Positions 26,112 to 35,611 of a DNA stretch of 64,000 nt are shown here, piece after piece; positions within the stretch are counted from its first letter, which is position 1; each line of letters begins with the position of its first letter. The notes beneath the pieces are model-generated. The model saw only the letters and a program-made list of their open reading frames with translations. It had not been told where the DNA came from and searched no databases. The DNA comes from G963663365 sp963663365 (GTDB lineage Bacteria > Hinthialibacterota > Hinthialibacteria > Hinthialibacterales > G963663365): the NCBI GenBank assembly GCA_963663365.2, contig CAXXIH010000008.1, positions 1,798,001-1,862,000 of the forward strand. Direction: 5' to 3'. The position numbers and the translations under genes were made by a program.

Positions 26112-27080
26112 ATGAACCGAACCGGCTTTTTATCCATCTTCCTGCTGTTTCTCGCGTTCTATCCGGGCGGCGCTCAAACTGAGATCAGGCCTCATTATGA
26201 CGATGCCACGGTGGTTGAGCGCTCCGAATTGATTGTTGTGGCACATATCAAAGTGGGTAGCGTTGAATACATTCCCGACGAAACACCGGGAAAAGGCCTG
26301 AGTTGGGTGCATCACGCGACTCTTACAATAACCGAAGTATTGAAAGGCCAGTGTGATAATGAAGAAATCCCCATCATCATCCATTTCGGTTTGACGCCTA
26401 TTGTAGAGGGGTACGCCAGGGGTAAAAAATATTGGACGATTTATGAATGTCTTGGGAAAAAAGTGCCCAAAAACAACATCCAAATTCTCGATACCGGAAA
26501 CAGCCATAAAAGTTTCATCCCACTCATAGAGAATGCCGAGAAAAACAACCTCTGGTTCTTGCGCAGATTGAAAAGTATCCATGGGAAAGAATCCGGTCCT
26601 TATAATTACGGCATCCACGATCCCGAAGATCTGCGTCCCATAAAAATGAAAGAGTACTTGCTTCTGTATTTGACGGATAATCCGGAAACCGCTGTGAAAG
26701 AATACGCTCTCTCGCACCCCGAGGTAGCGGAAGCGGTTCAGAATTACCTGGATCATCTTGAAGTTCAGCGAATTATGAAGATCGACGATCCGGAAGAACG
26801 ATACAATCGTCTGCTTCCCTATTACTTAAAGCGTACGATCTGGAGCACGGATTTTGAAGCAAAAAACGGGATCATCACGTGTGGGGCTATCGCCGGGGAA
26901 CGGCTGAAAGAAGTCTATGACGATCCACAGTATCATTTCCTTCGGAACGAAATTGTGCGAATGTGGTGGGATATGGGATTTGTCGAATCCCCAATAAAAT
27001 CAGATCGGATTGAAAGTACTGGGGGTGATAAGCCCAGGCCGGACGAGACAGGGACAGGCTCAGCCGATGCGAAACATTGA
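26112..27080 (+). CDS. Secreted protein of unknown function, tandem copy 2
   Basis: A 322-residue paralogue of the preceding protein, with AAGGA six bases before the ATG. The first 115 residues are nearly identical to copy 1 even at DNA level, including EVLKGQCDNEEIPIIIHFG; the middle diverges (ECLGKKVPKNNIQILDTGN against GAPERTFPKDIIEIYDTGN). Even the 3' flanks match (GAATAACTGCGCCCC, GCGTCCTAGACAA), so the duplication took in some non-coding DNA. Uneven divergence suggests either selection on the middle or gene conversion at the ends. Confidence 0.75.
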   Translation: MNRTGFLSIFLLFLAFYPGGAQTEIRPHYDDATVVERSELIVVAHIKVGSVEYIPDETPGKGLSWVHHATLTITEVLKGQCDNEEIPIIIHFGLTPIVEGYARGKKYWTIYECLGKKVPKNNIQILDTGNSHKSFIPLIENAEKNNLWFLRRLKSIHGKESGPYNYGIHDPEDLRPIKMKEYLLLYLTDNPETAVKEYALSHPEVAEAVQNYLDHLEVQRIMKIDDPEERYNRLLPYYLKRTIWSTDFEAKNGIITCGAIAGERLKEVYDDPQYHFLRNEIVRMWWDMGFVESPIKSDRIESTGGDKPRPDETGTGSADAKH

Positions 27081-27185
27081 ATAACTGCGCCCCATCAGCG
27101 TCCTAGACAACCACGCCTAAAATGGCCAATAATGTCCTAAGCAATCAAATAGCAACAACCAGCTGATTCAAGCGTGGATGGTAAA

Positions 27186-27773
27186 ATGCGCCGCAAGGGT
27201 TTTACATTAATCGAACTTTTAATCGTGGTTGCGATCATCGGTATTCTGGCGGCAATTGCTGTACCCAATTTTCTAAATGCTCAAGTCCGCGCGAAGATCG
27301 CCCGTGTCCAATCGGACATCAAAACATTGGCCACCGCCATCCTCACCTACTATACGGATCATAATGACGTGCCAGCGGATTTTAATACCGGCCCCTGGCC
27401 GAGCTATCAAATTGGCGATATCCCGGTTCTCACGACACCGATCGCATATATCGCAGCCTATCCGGTCGATCCGTTTAATCATTATGCGGAAGTCCCCGGA
27501 GCCAGCCATGTTCCAAGCCCCAACCGCTACTATTCGTCCGAATATTACAGCAGAAAAGGATGCCTGGGGGCTGGTTGGGATCCATTCGCCGGGCCCAATG
27601 AGTTGAATGGAAACGGCGATTTCAGAAACCGTAAGGCTTTCGTCTATTCCATCGGCCCCTCACGCCAACGCTATTTCCCTGATGAAGGTTGGTACCGGGG
27701 CGCATGGCATCGCGATTACGATGCCACCAATGGATTAAAATCATTTGGCTCAATTCGCCGGTTTATTCCATGA
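27186..27773 (+). CDS. Prepilin-like protein, second copy
   Basis: A 195-residue paralogue of the protein at 81. It begins MRRKGFTLIELLIVVAIIGI, so cleavage would fall after Gly5; a GTG four codons earlier at 27174 is the alternative start. The stem NFLNAQVRAKIARVQSDIKTLATAI matches the first copy closely, and both end in a similar FGSIRRF / LHRFG motif, so they belong to one subfamily. The globular part carries different loops. As with the first copy, no pilus assembly or secretion genes are adjacent. It converges with the symporter gene. Confidence 0.83.
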   Translation: MRRKGFTLIELLIVVAIIGILAAIAVPNFLNAQVRAKIARVQSDIKTLATAILTYYTDHNDVPADFNTGPWPSYQIGDIPVLTTPIAYIAAYPVDPFNHYAEVPGASHVPSPNRYYSSEYYSRKGCLGAGWDPFAGPNELNGNGDFRNRKAFVYSIGPSRQRYFPDEGWYRGAWHRDYDATNGLKSFGSIRRFIP

Positions 27774-27862
27774 ATTTTCCAAAGTTCACTTTCATTATAC
27801 ATATTCGCGTTTGCGAGCATGTGTAACGAATTAAAAACCGCATGTTGTGGTACACAGTTGCA

Positions 27863-29623
27863 TCAAACCCTTTTGCTGCCCCAGGTCATGAGTCCACCTG
27901 CAACGATTAACGCAACGCTGAAGAACAAATTCAGCCCAAATGCAAGACTTCCGGAAATCCACGGCAGAACGACAAGCAACATCAATCCGATAAACAGAAC
28001 GGAAATACCAACAACAAAGAAAGGCGAAAGAATCGTCGCGCCTTCGGCCGCAACCGGATGATCTTGTTCGAGTTCTCCAATCGGAGTAGCCAACAGCTGA
28101 TGAAAAGGCTCCGTGCGGTCACGTTCGGCGGCGCTCATGGGCTTAAGTAAACTGACAACAAGCATCACTACAAATGTAGTCAAAGCGTTGCAGGCAAACA
28201 GTACGACTTCCATTTTTAGGATAAGGCTGCCAATCAGGATTTCATCCTTCTCCGGATTCCAGGTTATCCCGAAGATTTGCGTCTCCTTTCCTTCAGGCAG
28301 CAAATGATAGAAGACGACATACAATCCCACGCCCATGGCCAAACCACAGCAAAAGCCGCAAATCGCGCTGAGATTGGTGACTTTTTTGGAAAGTAAACCA
28401 AGAATCATCGGCACCGCAACCGGAGCCGTGGCAATGCCAAACAGCGTCACCATGGTTTTGAACAAATCCTTGCCGGTCCCCCCCGACATTAGGAAAGCAG
28501 TGCCCAAAGCAAACAAACCGATCAGCAATGTCGTTATCCGGCCCACAAGAACCAACTCTTTGTCGGAAGCCTTGGGGCGCACCAAACGGCGGTAAACATC
28601 ATTGGTGAGCACACCGGCGCAGGCATTGTAGTCGCTGCTCAACATAGACATCGTGGCAGCAAACATGGCCGCAATAACAAGCCCCAACATGCCAGCCGGA
28701 AGCAGCATGACACACAATGTCGGGTATACATCTTTATCAGGAATACCGGTAATGAAATTAGCCGCCGCCATGGCCGGGAGAAACATCAAAGGCGGAATGA
28801 TGATATTAAGAACAACGACAAACCAGCCAACTTTTGAGGCTTCTTTCTCATCCTTAACACAATAGTAGCGCTGGATCAGCGGCCATTTGACACTACTCCA
28901 TGCCAAACAGTATAGAAGCGCAAGTAAGACCACATAGATCCAATTAAATTCCGCATTTGTGAAATTGAAAAATCCTTCGGTTTGAAACAGCTGTCCGACA
29001 CCGCCCGCTCTGGCTATCGAAAGAGGAAGGAGAACCAAAATCGCAACAGTCATAACGATAAACTGTACAAAGTCCGTTACCGCAACCGCCCAAAGACCTC
29101 CCATAAAGGTATAGAGAAGAATAATCAGGCCGGAACCCAACATGCTATACGTCATCGGCAATCCCAAACCGACCGAAATGAAGGTTCCAATAGAGACCAA
29201 TTTGAGGCCATCATCAACCATGATGACAGGAACTCCCTGCCAGGCGAACAATTGGCGAAGCGCCGGGCTATAGCGGTTCTCAAGATATTCAACAGGACTA
29301 TCGATCCGCGCACGGCGCCACTTTTTCGCGAACAATACAACGCTGAAAATTGTCGCCGGAACAGTTACCCAGTAAAGCGTTACCGCAACCCAGCCATACC
29401 GGTAGGCGAGAGCGGAATAAATAACGAAAGCAAAAACACTGAAACTGCTCATAAAGAATGAAGCACCGCTCAGCCACCACGGAATATCATTGCCACCACT
29501 AAAGTAGTCTTTCATTCCGCGCATGAAGCGGTAGAAATACACGCCAATTCCCAGCATCAGGATGAAATAGCCGAACAACATGATGTAGTCCGGAGTCTGT
29601 ATGTGTCCTTGCGACGGATCCAT
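27863..29623 (-). CDS. Sodium:solute symporter (SSS family)
   Basis: A 586-residue integral membrane protein with about 14 predicted helices. It starts with a short outer segment and YIMLFGYFILMLGIGVYF. The SSS hallmarks DYFSGGNDIPWWLSGASFFMSSFS (helix 1 region) and AMFAATMSMLSSDYNACAGVLTNDVYR (helix 8 region) are present. The family couples Na+ entry to uptake of sugars, sialic acid, amino acids or vitamins. The substrate cannot be read from sequence; the neighbouring glycosidases and Tat oxidoreductases make a sugar or modified sugar most likely. It is divergent from the oxidoreductase at 29942. Confidence 0.92.
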   Translation of the reverse strand: MDPSQGHIQTPDYIMLFGYFILMLGIGVYFYRFMRGMKDYFSGGNDIPWWLSGASFFMSSFSVFAFVIYSALAYRYGWVAVTLYWVTVPATIFSVVLFAKKWRRARIDSPVEYLENRYSPALRQLFAWQGVPVIMVDDGLKLVSIGTFISVGLGLPMTYSMLGSGLIILLYTFMGGLWAVAVTDFVQFIVMTVAILVLLPLSIARAGGVGQLFQTEGFFNFTNAEFNWIYVVLLALLYCLAWSSVKWPLIQRYYCVKDEKEASKVGWFVVVLNIIIPPLMFLPAMAAANFITGIPDKDVYPTLCVMLLPAGMLGLVIAAMFAATMSMLSSDYNACAGVLTNDVYRRLVRPKASDKELVLVGRITTLLIGLFALGTAFLMSGGTGKDLFKTMVTLFGIATAPVAVPMILGLLSKKVTNLSAICGFCCGLAMGVGLYVVFYHLLPEGKETQIFGITWNPEKDEILIGSLILKMEVVLFACNALTTFVVMLVVSLLKPMSAAERDRTEPFHQLLATPIGELEQDHPVAAEGATILSPFFVVGISVLFIGLMLLVVLPWISGSLAFGLNLFFSVALIVAGGLMTWGSKRV

Positions 29624-29851
29624 CTCTCTTCATTCTCCTTCCCAAAGGCTTAACCGGCTTCCCCTTATCGATCAGACGCTTCAGTTCTGCCAATCCATTG
29701 AACCGAAATCATTGAATTCAAAGACAGGATATCACAACCAATCACAAGCCATAACTTTTGCCTGAGAAGTGTAATTTACTACATGACCGTCAGGGTGACA
29801 GGGGGAGAATTCGTATTATGGAATAATGCTATCAAGGCCAACCCCTGCACG
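29624..29851. other. Divergent intergenic region, symporter and oxidoreductase
   Basis: With the promoter at 29852 it makes a 318-base stretch with no gene. It holds a GACCGTCAGGGTGACAGGGG run and the left arm of a long-range inverted repeat (CCCCTGC at about 29841 with GCAGGGG at about 29896). The site is a candidate for a shared sugar-responsive operator. Confidence 0.4.
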
Positions 29852-29879
29852 TTGCCACATCTGTTGGAGGGACTATAAT
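29852..29879 (+). promoter_or_regulatory. Candidate sigma-70 promoter of the copy-3 oxidoreductase
   Basis: TTGCCA and a perfect TATAAT are separated by 16 bases, ending 62 bases before the start at 29942. It is the best consensus match I found in the carbohydrate region. Confidence 0.5.
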
Positions 29880-29941
29880 TAACGGGGCTGCATGCGCAGG
29901 GGACAGCACCAGTTACCTCAATTCGAGTACAGGAGTCGGCA

Positions 29942-31282
29942 ATGAATGCAGGTAAAATGGATCGAAGGATATTCTTGATGGGGGCAGCGGCGGCAGCCGT
30001 ATCATGCGGGACAATGAGGAATCGTACAACTTACGTTTCTCCGAACGAGAAACTCAATACGGCTCACATTGGAGTGATGGGCAAGGGGCAGGGGCACCTT
30101 AAACATTGCCATGATTTCGAGAATGTGGTCGCCTTATGCGATGTCGATAAAAGGTATCTGGATATAGGGCACGAACGCTATCCCAATGCAAGAATGTTTC
30201 GAGATTTTCGGGTTATGCTGGAGAAAATGCCCGAAATTGATGCCGTTGTGATTGCCACACCGGATAATACACATGCCGTTGCCGCCATGGCGGCCATGCA
30301 ACACGGTAAACACGTCTATGTTGAAAAACCCTTGACCTATTGTATCTCCGAAACACGTATGCTCACCCACGCAGCCCGCAAATACAACGTGGCAACACAG
30401 ATGGGGAATCAGGGCCATTCTTTGGATTGCATGCGCGCACTTTGCGAAATGATTTGGAGCGATGTGATCGGCGCGGTGCATGAAGTACATTGTTGGACGG
30501 ACAGACCGATTTGGCCGCAGGGGATTTCTGATCCTCTTCCGGCTCAGCCTGTGCCTGATTACCTCGATTGGGATTTGTGGTTAGGACCCGCCCATGAACG
30601 CCCTTATAACGAAGGTTACCATCCTGATAACTGGAGAGGTTGGTTCGATTTTGGCACCGGCGCTCTTGGTGACATCGGTTGTCACACAATGACTACGCCC
30701 TTTAAAGTGCTGGATTTATATGCACCAACCCGAGTCGAATGTATTAAAATTGAGGGGCAGAATCATCAAACTTATCCCCTAAAATCGATTATCCGATATG
30801 AATTTCCGGAACGAAAGAAGGGCAGGAAGACTCTGCCGCCCGTGTCGTTGTATTGGTATGACGGCGGCCTCAAACCGCCGCCGCCGGAGGGTGTTCCTGA
30901 AGAAAATCATCCATGCGCCAGTTCAAACGGTATTTTATTCTATGGAAGTAATGGTTGTATCGAATGCGGAGGGAATGGCGAAAATCCCCAATTTTTGCTG
31001 CACGCACTCATGAATGATTACGTCAAACCCGAACCGGTCCTTGAACGCATTCCAAATGAAGACCACCGCACCAATTGGACCACCGCATGCAAAGGCGGGA
31101 AACCGGCCTGCTCCAATTTCGATTTCGCCGGACCTTTGACCGAGGCTGTGCTACTCGGAAATATAGCCTTGAGAGCCAGACAGCCGATTGAATGGGATAC
31201 AAAGAAAATGAAAGTCACAAATGTACCCGAAGCCAATCGGTTGGTGACGCGAATTTATCGTCCAGGCTGGAATCCTCTGTGA
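29942..31282 (+). CDS. Exported Gfo/Idh/MocA-family oxidoreductase (Tat lipoprotein), copy 3
   Basis: A 446-residue protein with AGGAG six bases before the ATG. The leader MDRRIFLMGAAAAAVSCG carries the twin Arg and a lipobox Cys. The fold begins LNTAHIGVMGKGQGH, followed by HVYVEKPLTYC and FDFGTGALGDIGCHTM. It belongs to a different branch from the copies at 18988 and 23454, lacking their FWNFGNG block. It is followed 62 bases later by a DUF1080 protein on the same strand. That pairing is typical of gene sets for 3-keto-glycoside cleavage, where a Gfo/Idh enzyme oxidises the sugar and a DUF1080-type lyase or hydrolase breaks the bond. Confidence 0.88.
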   Translation: MNAGKMDRRIFLMGAAAAAVSCGTMRNRTTYVSPNEKLNTAHIGVMGKGQGHLKHCHDFENVVALCDVDKRYLDIGHERYPNARMFRDFRVMLEKMPEIDAVVIATPDNTHAVAAMAAMQHGKHVYVEKPLTYCISETRMLTHAARKYNVATQMGNQGHSLDCMRALCEMIWSDVIGAVHEVHCWTDRPIWPQGISDPLPAQPVPDYLDWDLWLGPAHERPYNEGYHPDNWRGWFDFGTGALGDIGCHTMTTPFKVLDLYAPTRVECIKIEGQNHQTYPLKSIIRYEFPERKKGRKTLPPVSLYWYDGGLKPPPPEGVPEENHPCASSNGILFYGSNGCIECGGNGENPQFLLHALMNDYVKPEPVLERIPNEDHRTNWTTACKGGKPACSNFDFAGPLTEAVLLGNIALRARQPIEWDTKKMKVTNVPEANRLVTRIYRPGWNPL

Positions 31283-31344
31283 TTTTTTTACGGAACCCGC
31301 ACCTGAAAAACATCCGAATCCAAGAACGATAACGGAGAGATCAA

Positions 31345-32322
31345 ATGTCCGAAGTAAACTGCAAAAGAATGCCAATCGTATGCATTTTAATCCTATGCAT
31401 TTCTCTCATGGCCGGCGCTGCAGGCAATCAATCCGATAAAGACATCGATTTTCTTGGACGATGGGAAATTATGCTTGATGCAACAGAAACCCAGAGCACC
31501 AAAAATTCCTGCTGGCTCGAAATATCCAAGAAGGACAAAGGACTTGATGCGAGAATGCTGTGGCGCTGGGGAAGTCCGCTAGATGTGGATTCAGCGCAGG
31601 TTCGAGACGGCGAACTCGAGTTGGTACAGACTCAAAACCACGAGAACAAACCCTATAGCGTGATCTACCGCGCAAGGATCGAATATGGGCACATCGTGGG
31701 TCTCGTGACCTATCCCTGGGATGGTTCCCGGCACCATTTTTGGGGCCGTCCCTGGAAAGGCGATTCTTCTGGCCAGGGAGAAAAATGGGGCGAACCGGTC
31801 GATCTATTTAATGGGATAGATTTGAGTAACTGGAGACTGCGGAATCCTGCTGTTCAATCGAAGTGGTATGTCGAAGACGGCGTCATGACGAATATTGTGA
31901 AAGATGTCAATCTTGTTACCGAACAAGTTTTCGATGATTTTAAACTTGAAGTCGAATTCAAATTAGACAAAGGAAGCAATAGCGGTGTCTACCTGCGAGG
32001 CCGTTACGAAGTCTCACTGTTGGAAGACTACAACCGCCCTCCAACGCTTACCGGAAACGGCGCAATCTATGGCCGAATTCAACCAACAGAGAACGCCAGC
32101 AAACCGGCCGGTGAGTGGCAGAAATTCGAAGCCACGCTGATTGGACGGCAAGTAACCGTAGTACTGAATGGCAAAAAGATTATCGACAACCAAATAATTG
32201 AAGGCATCACCGGTGGTGCACTTTCCAGCGCAGAATCAACACCCGGTCCGATCCTTATACAAGGGGATCACGGTAAGGTTTACTTCCGAAAAATCCGTCT
32301 CACTCCCCTGCTCCATGAATAA
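31345..32322 (+). CDS. Exported DUF1080 (3-keto-disaccharide hydrolase-like) protein
   Basis: A 325-residue protein with GGAG upstream and a signal peptide around residues 8-26. Residues 30-145 form an N-terminal beta domain (LGRWEIMLDATETQ). Residues about 150-320 are the DUF1080 jelly-roll: VDLFNGIDLSNWRL, KWYVEDGVMTN, FKLEVEFKLDKGSNSGVYLRG, EWQKFEATLIGRQVTVVLNG and ILIQGDHGKVYFRKIRL. Some family members cleave 3-keto-glucosides. It follows the copy-3 oxidoreductase and precedes TIR element B and two glycoside hydrolase genes. Confidence 0.85.
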   Translation: MSEVNCKRMPIVCILILCISLMAGAAGNQSDKDIDFLGRWEIMLDATETQSTKNSCWLEISKKDKGLDARMLWRWGSPLDVDSAQVRDGELELVQTQNHENKPYSVIYRARIEYGHIVGLVTYPWDGSRHHFWGRPWKGDSSGQGEKWGEPVDLFNGIDLSNWRLRNPAVQSKWYVEDGVMTNIVKDVNLVTEQVFDDFKLEVEFKLDKGSNSGVYLRGRYEVSLLEDYNRPPTLTGNGAIYGRIQPTENASKPAGEWQKFEATLIGRQVTVVLNGKKIIDNQIIEGITGGALSSAESTPGPILIQGDHGKVYFRKIRLTPLLHE

Positions 32323-32350
32323 TAGATTCTCCTTTTTCTGTATTGTTATT

Positions 32351-32484
32351 AGGAGTGGTTTCAAAACTCCTTTCCAAAAAAATAAGGCTTTACCAAGCTG
32401 ATGCGGATGGTGCAAAAGCAGCGGCTCATCAGGAGATTCGCCCTCCCTCGACCATTCTTAGCCTGGAGTTTTGAAACCAGTTCT
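32351..32484. mobile_element. MITE-like element B, 134 bp with terminal inverted repeats
   Basis: The ends AGGAGTGGTTTCAAAACTCC (left) and GGAGTTTTGAAACCAGTTCT (right) pair over about 18 of 20 positions. The interior, with GGCTTTACCAAGC and GGTGCAAAAGCAGCGG, matches the left part of element A, and CGCCCTCCCTCGACCATTC matches its right part. It has no room for a transposase and appears to be the unexpanded form. It lies between the DUF1080 gene and the GH36-like gene, about 100 bases before the latter's start. Confidence 0.72.
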
Positions 32485-32585
32485 GGGATTTTCGGTAAAG
32501 ACAAGGTAAGCATAAGCTGCTATATTTAGGAGTTACTAAAATTATTTCAACAGCAATTCAGCGGGAAGATATGGAGGCGATGTGG

Positions 32586-35573
32586 ATGAATCCTTTTCAG
32601 ATCAAATTTGTAGTCTCTACCTTGCTATTGTTGAATATTGCAGCCAATCCCGAACACGTATCGGCTGATAGAACAAGCAAACCGGCGGTTCTCAAAGGTG
32701 CTCAGGGTGTGGAGGCGGTTTTTGAAGAACAGGATTCGTACTATCGTTGGGCCGCATATCAAGACATCGCATCAGGCAACCGCTGGGATATTTCAGGACC
32801 TCTCCTCAGTTTTCAGACTGCGGATGGAACCGTTGGCAGTATTGGTGGGGCCGGATTCACAAAATTGACGCAACAAGACTCACAAGTTGTGCTTGAAGCG
32901 GACCTTTCTAATCCCCCCATTCGGATCAAACAGACATTCTCTTTCTGTGCCGATGGCCGGACACTCCGTATCCAAACATCTCTACGGGCCTCAGACAAAC
33001 CGATCTTTATTCAGAGAATTAGATTATTGGAAATTACAGTACGTGGCGAGAAACTGAGGCTTACCGGTCCTGAGTTCGTTTCATGCCCAATCTTTGGAGA
33101 AGATATTTTTGCAGGAATTGAACATCCATCGGCTCACTGTCATGTAGATGGCAGTTCCCTTTCATTGGAGCAGCCAATACACAAATCAATCGGACAGGAA
33201 TGGGTGGATTTGCCTCCGGCGGTATTTGGTTCCGCATCGGAAGCTGATTCTAGTGTCGCAGGAAATGAAGCGCTTCGTTACGCCTTTATACGCTATCTTA
33301 ATACGGTCCGTGTCAAACCACAGGATATGCACGTTCACTACAATGATTGGTGGACCGCACCCGTGCCTTCATCAAGCGACTTTGTTTTTAATAATATTGC
33401 CGAATTAAGGAAAGGTCTTTATGACCCCTATAACTTCTTTTTCGACTCATACGCTTTGGATGCAGGCTGGTCGGATGTTAATTCCGTTTGGGAAATTGAC
33501 AAGAGACATTTTCCCGATGGTTTTAACAAGATACGCGATGTGCTTTCAGAGATTGGGAGCCGTCCGGGACTTTGGGTTTCGCCAAGCAGCCTGTACCCCT
33601 TCACTTTGGATAACCAATGGCTCAAATCGGCCGGTTATGAAGTGACTCCTCACGAGCGGCTCGGTCTGAATGCCTGTTTGGCCCTCGGGGGTAAATACCA
33701 ATCGGCCTTTAAAGCCGCCGTTTTAAAACACACACGTAGTGCGAACCTGGGACATATTAAATTCGATGGATTTGTTCCATCCTGCAATGTTGAAAGTCAC
33801 GCTCATCCCCCAGGCGCTGATTCCTATTTGCCCATAACAGAAGGCCTTATGGATGTGTTCGATGCGGTGCGGAGTATTGATCCAAATATCGCCTTGGAGC
33901 CAACCTGTTTTGGTTATAATCCCAGCCCGTGGTGGCTGATGCATGTCCCCTTTATCATCGGCCCTTTTGGCGACGATAGCCCCAAAGGCCGATGCCCCTG
34001 TCCGGAGTGGATCGAGGCCATGACGACTGTTAGAGACATCAAAAATCTCGAGGGCCGCGATTCGTTCCTGATGCCAAGTTCGGCTTTGCAATGTTTCGAT
34101 ATCATTGTTCAGTGTCCTGGAGCATTTCAAAACCACGCAGCCATGGCGATCGGACGCGGCCGCTGGTTCATATCGTGTTATATCAATCCGAAGTTTATGG
34201 AAGCAGAAGAATGGCGTTTCTTTGCCGAACTGATGACTTGGGCACGTCAAAATCGCAACTTTCTTCAGGAACCGATGCCGATTGGCGGCGACCCGGCAAA
34301 ACGTCAGGCCTATGGATATGCTTTCCAAGATGAATCCAGAGGAATCTTCTGTTTGCGAAATCCATGGATCGAAAAGGCTTCGATACCATTGCCGAGTTCA
34401 CGATTACTCAATTCAAAGCGTGAAGTGAGGACGTTATATCCACGCCGGCAAAAGATTGCCGCTCTCAATGCCGGTGAGCCGTTACCGGCAATTCAGTTGG
34501 GGCCTTATGAAACGCTATTTGTCGAAGTGGTTACCAGTGATACGAATTCGAAAACAGAACAATCGGGTAACACCCTCAACACAAAGCCATCCGTACGATG
34601 GAATCCTACTTATGCTCCCGTAGTCAAACATCTTAAGTTCCAAAACGATCCGCAACCATTCGGTCCTTCATGGAGTTGTCCTGATGGCGAAGCCGTAGAA
34701 ATCCTCCAGTTGGAGCTTAATGGCGAACTTGAAATTAAAGGTGCTCGCACAACAGAATTGCATGTGCTGTGCACAGGGGAATCGATTGAAGCCGCATTTC
34801 CGCGCTTCGAGATGACGATAGATGGAATCAATTGCCCGGTTGAGATATCAAGATCGGTCGGATCATTTTCTGCAGGAGGACATACCAATGAAGAGTGGGT
34901 TTGGTTCATGACTCCCGTTCCGGAAGGTGTGCATAGCCTTGCGCTCTTCATGCGCGCTCCGGCCAATTCCGCAAATATCGGTGTTTATCTTCGGGGAACT
35001 GAGAGCGCCCCGGAGTCCTTACCGCCATTCGAAGCCGGTCCAAGTTTTCCACTGTATCAACCCGAACTTATTCCATGGTCCTATACTCTTGTTCCATTGG
35101 CCGGATCAGAAACGGAATTACCATTGTCCAATACTGTTCCGCGCACGATTGAGAAGATTGAAGGCGTCTATCTCGATACGCTGAAATGGATCGAGGCGAC
35201 CACCGGTTGGGGTGAAATCCATCTCAATCGAAGCATAAAGGGGGAAACGATGACCATGGGCGGGCGCGCTTTCCGCCGGGGAATCGGAACGCACGCGCAT
35301 TCGCGCATCGTTTATCAGCGTCCCCAGGATTGCAATACATTCGCCGCGACAATCGGCTGCGATCAAAAAGCATTGGTAGGATCAATCGTCTTTGTTGTGG
35401 AAGGCGACGGCAAAGAGCTGTTTAGAAGTCCGGTATTACGGGCCAAAAGCGAACCGATGGATATCGAAGTTCCAATAGACGGAACACAAAAAATCACATT
35501 GATCGTGGAAGACGGCGGGGATCGTATTGCTGCTGACCATGGGAATTGGGCTGACGCACGATTTCTGCGATGA
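32586..35573 (+). CDS. Exported GH36-like alpha-galactosidase with NPCBM domain
   Basis: About 995 residues from the ATG at 32586, chosen for GGAGG eight bases upstream; the frame opens five codons earlier. A signal peptide covers residues 4-25. A beta-sandwich follows, then a TIM-barrel-like region at about 240-560 with HYNDWWTAP, FFFDSYALDAGWSDVNSVWEI, GLWVSPSSLYP and GHIKFDGFVPSCN; the Asp of IKFDG is the likely nucleophile by analogy with GH36. The last 150 residues are an NPCBM carbohydrate-binding module (RGIGTHAHSRIVY, ADARFLR). GH36 members cut terminal alpha-galactose or alpha-N-acetylgalactosamine. The barrel is divergent, so the exact substrate is open. Confidence 0.75.
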   Translation: MNPFQIKFVVSTLLLLNIAANPEHVSADRTSKPAVLKGAQGVEAVFEEQDSYYRWAAYQDIASGNRWDISGPLLSFQTADGTVGSIGGAGFTKLTQQDSQVVLEADLSNPPIRIKQTFSFCADGRTLRIQTSLRASDKPIFIQRIRLLEITVRGEKLRLTGPEFVSCPIFGEDIFAGIEHPSAHCHVDGSSLSLEQPIHKSIGQEWVDLPPAVFGSASEADSSVAGNEALRYAFIRYLNTVRVKPQDMHVHYNDWWTAPVPSSSDFVFNNIAELRKGLYDPYNFFFDSYALDAGWSDVNSVWEIDKRHFPDGFNKIRDVLSEIGSRPGLWVSPSSLYPFTLDNQWLKSAGYEVTPHERLGLNACLALGGKYQSAFKAAVLKHTRSANLGHIKFDGFVPSCNVESHAHPPGADSYLPITEGLMDVFDAVRSIDPNIALEPTCFGYNPSPWWLMHVPFIIGPFGDDSPKGRCPCPEWIEAMTTVRDIKNLEGRDSFLMPSSALQCFDIIVQCPGAFQNHAAMAIGRGRWFISCYINPKFMEAEEWRFFAELMTWARQNRNFLQEPMPIGGDPAKRQAYGYAFQDESRGIFCLRNPWIEKASIPLPSSRLLNSKREVRTLYPRRQKIAALNAGEPLPAIQLGPYETLFVEVVTSDTNSKTEQSGNTLNTKPSVRWNPTYAPVVKHLKFQNDPQPFGPSWSCPDGEAVEILQLELNGELEIKGARTTELHVLCTGESIEAAFPRFEMTIDGINCPVEISRSVGSFSAGGHTNEEWVWFMTPVPEGVHSLALFMRAPANSANIGVYLRGTESAPESLPPFEAGPSFPLYQPELIPWSYTLVPLAGSETELPLSNTVPRTIEKIEGVYLDTLKWIEATTGWGEIHLNRSIKGETMTMGGRAFRRGIGTHAHSRIVYQRPQDCNTFAATIGCDQKALVGSIVFVVEGDGKELFRSPVLRAKSEPMDIEVPIDGTQKITLIVEDGGDRIAADHGNWADARFLR

Positions 35574-35611
35574 AAACGATTCTGATTCATTAAATCCGGT
35601 AACTCGCACGA

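Larger units (their letters stand above)
25080..27110. repeat. Direct duplication of about 1.03 kb
   Basis: The starts of the two genes lie 1032 bases apart and the shared downstream motif CGTCCTAGACAA recurs about 1030 bases apart. Identity is highest in the first 350 bases and near the 3' ends. No mobile-element hallmark flanks it, so unequal recombination is the simplest origin. Confidence 0.8.
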
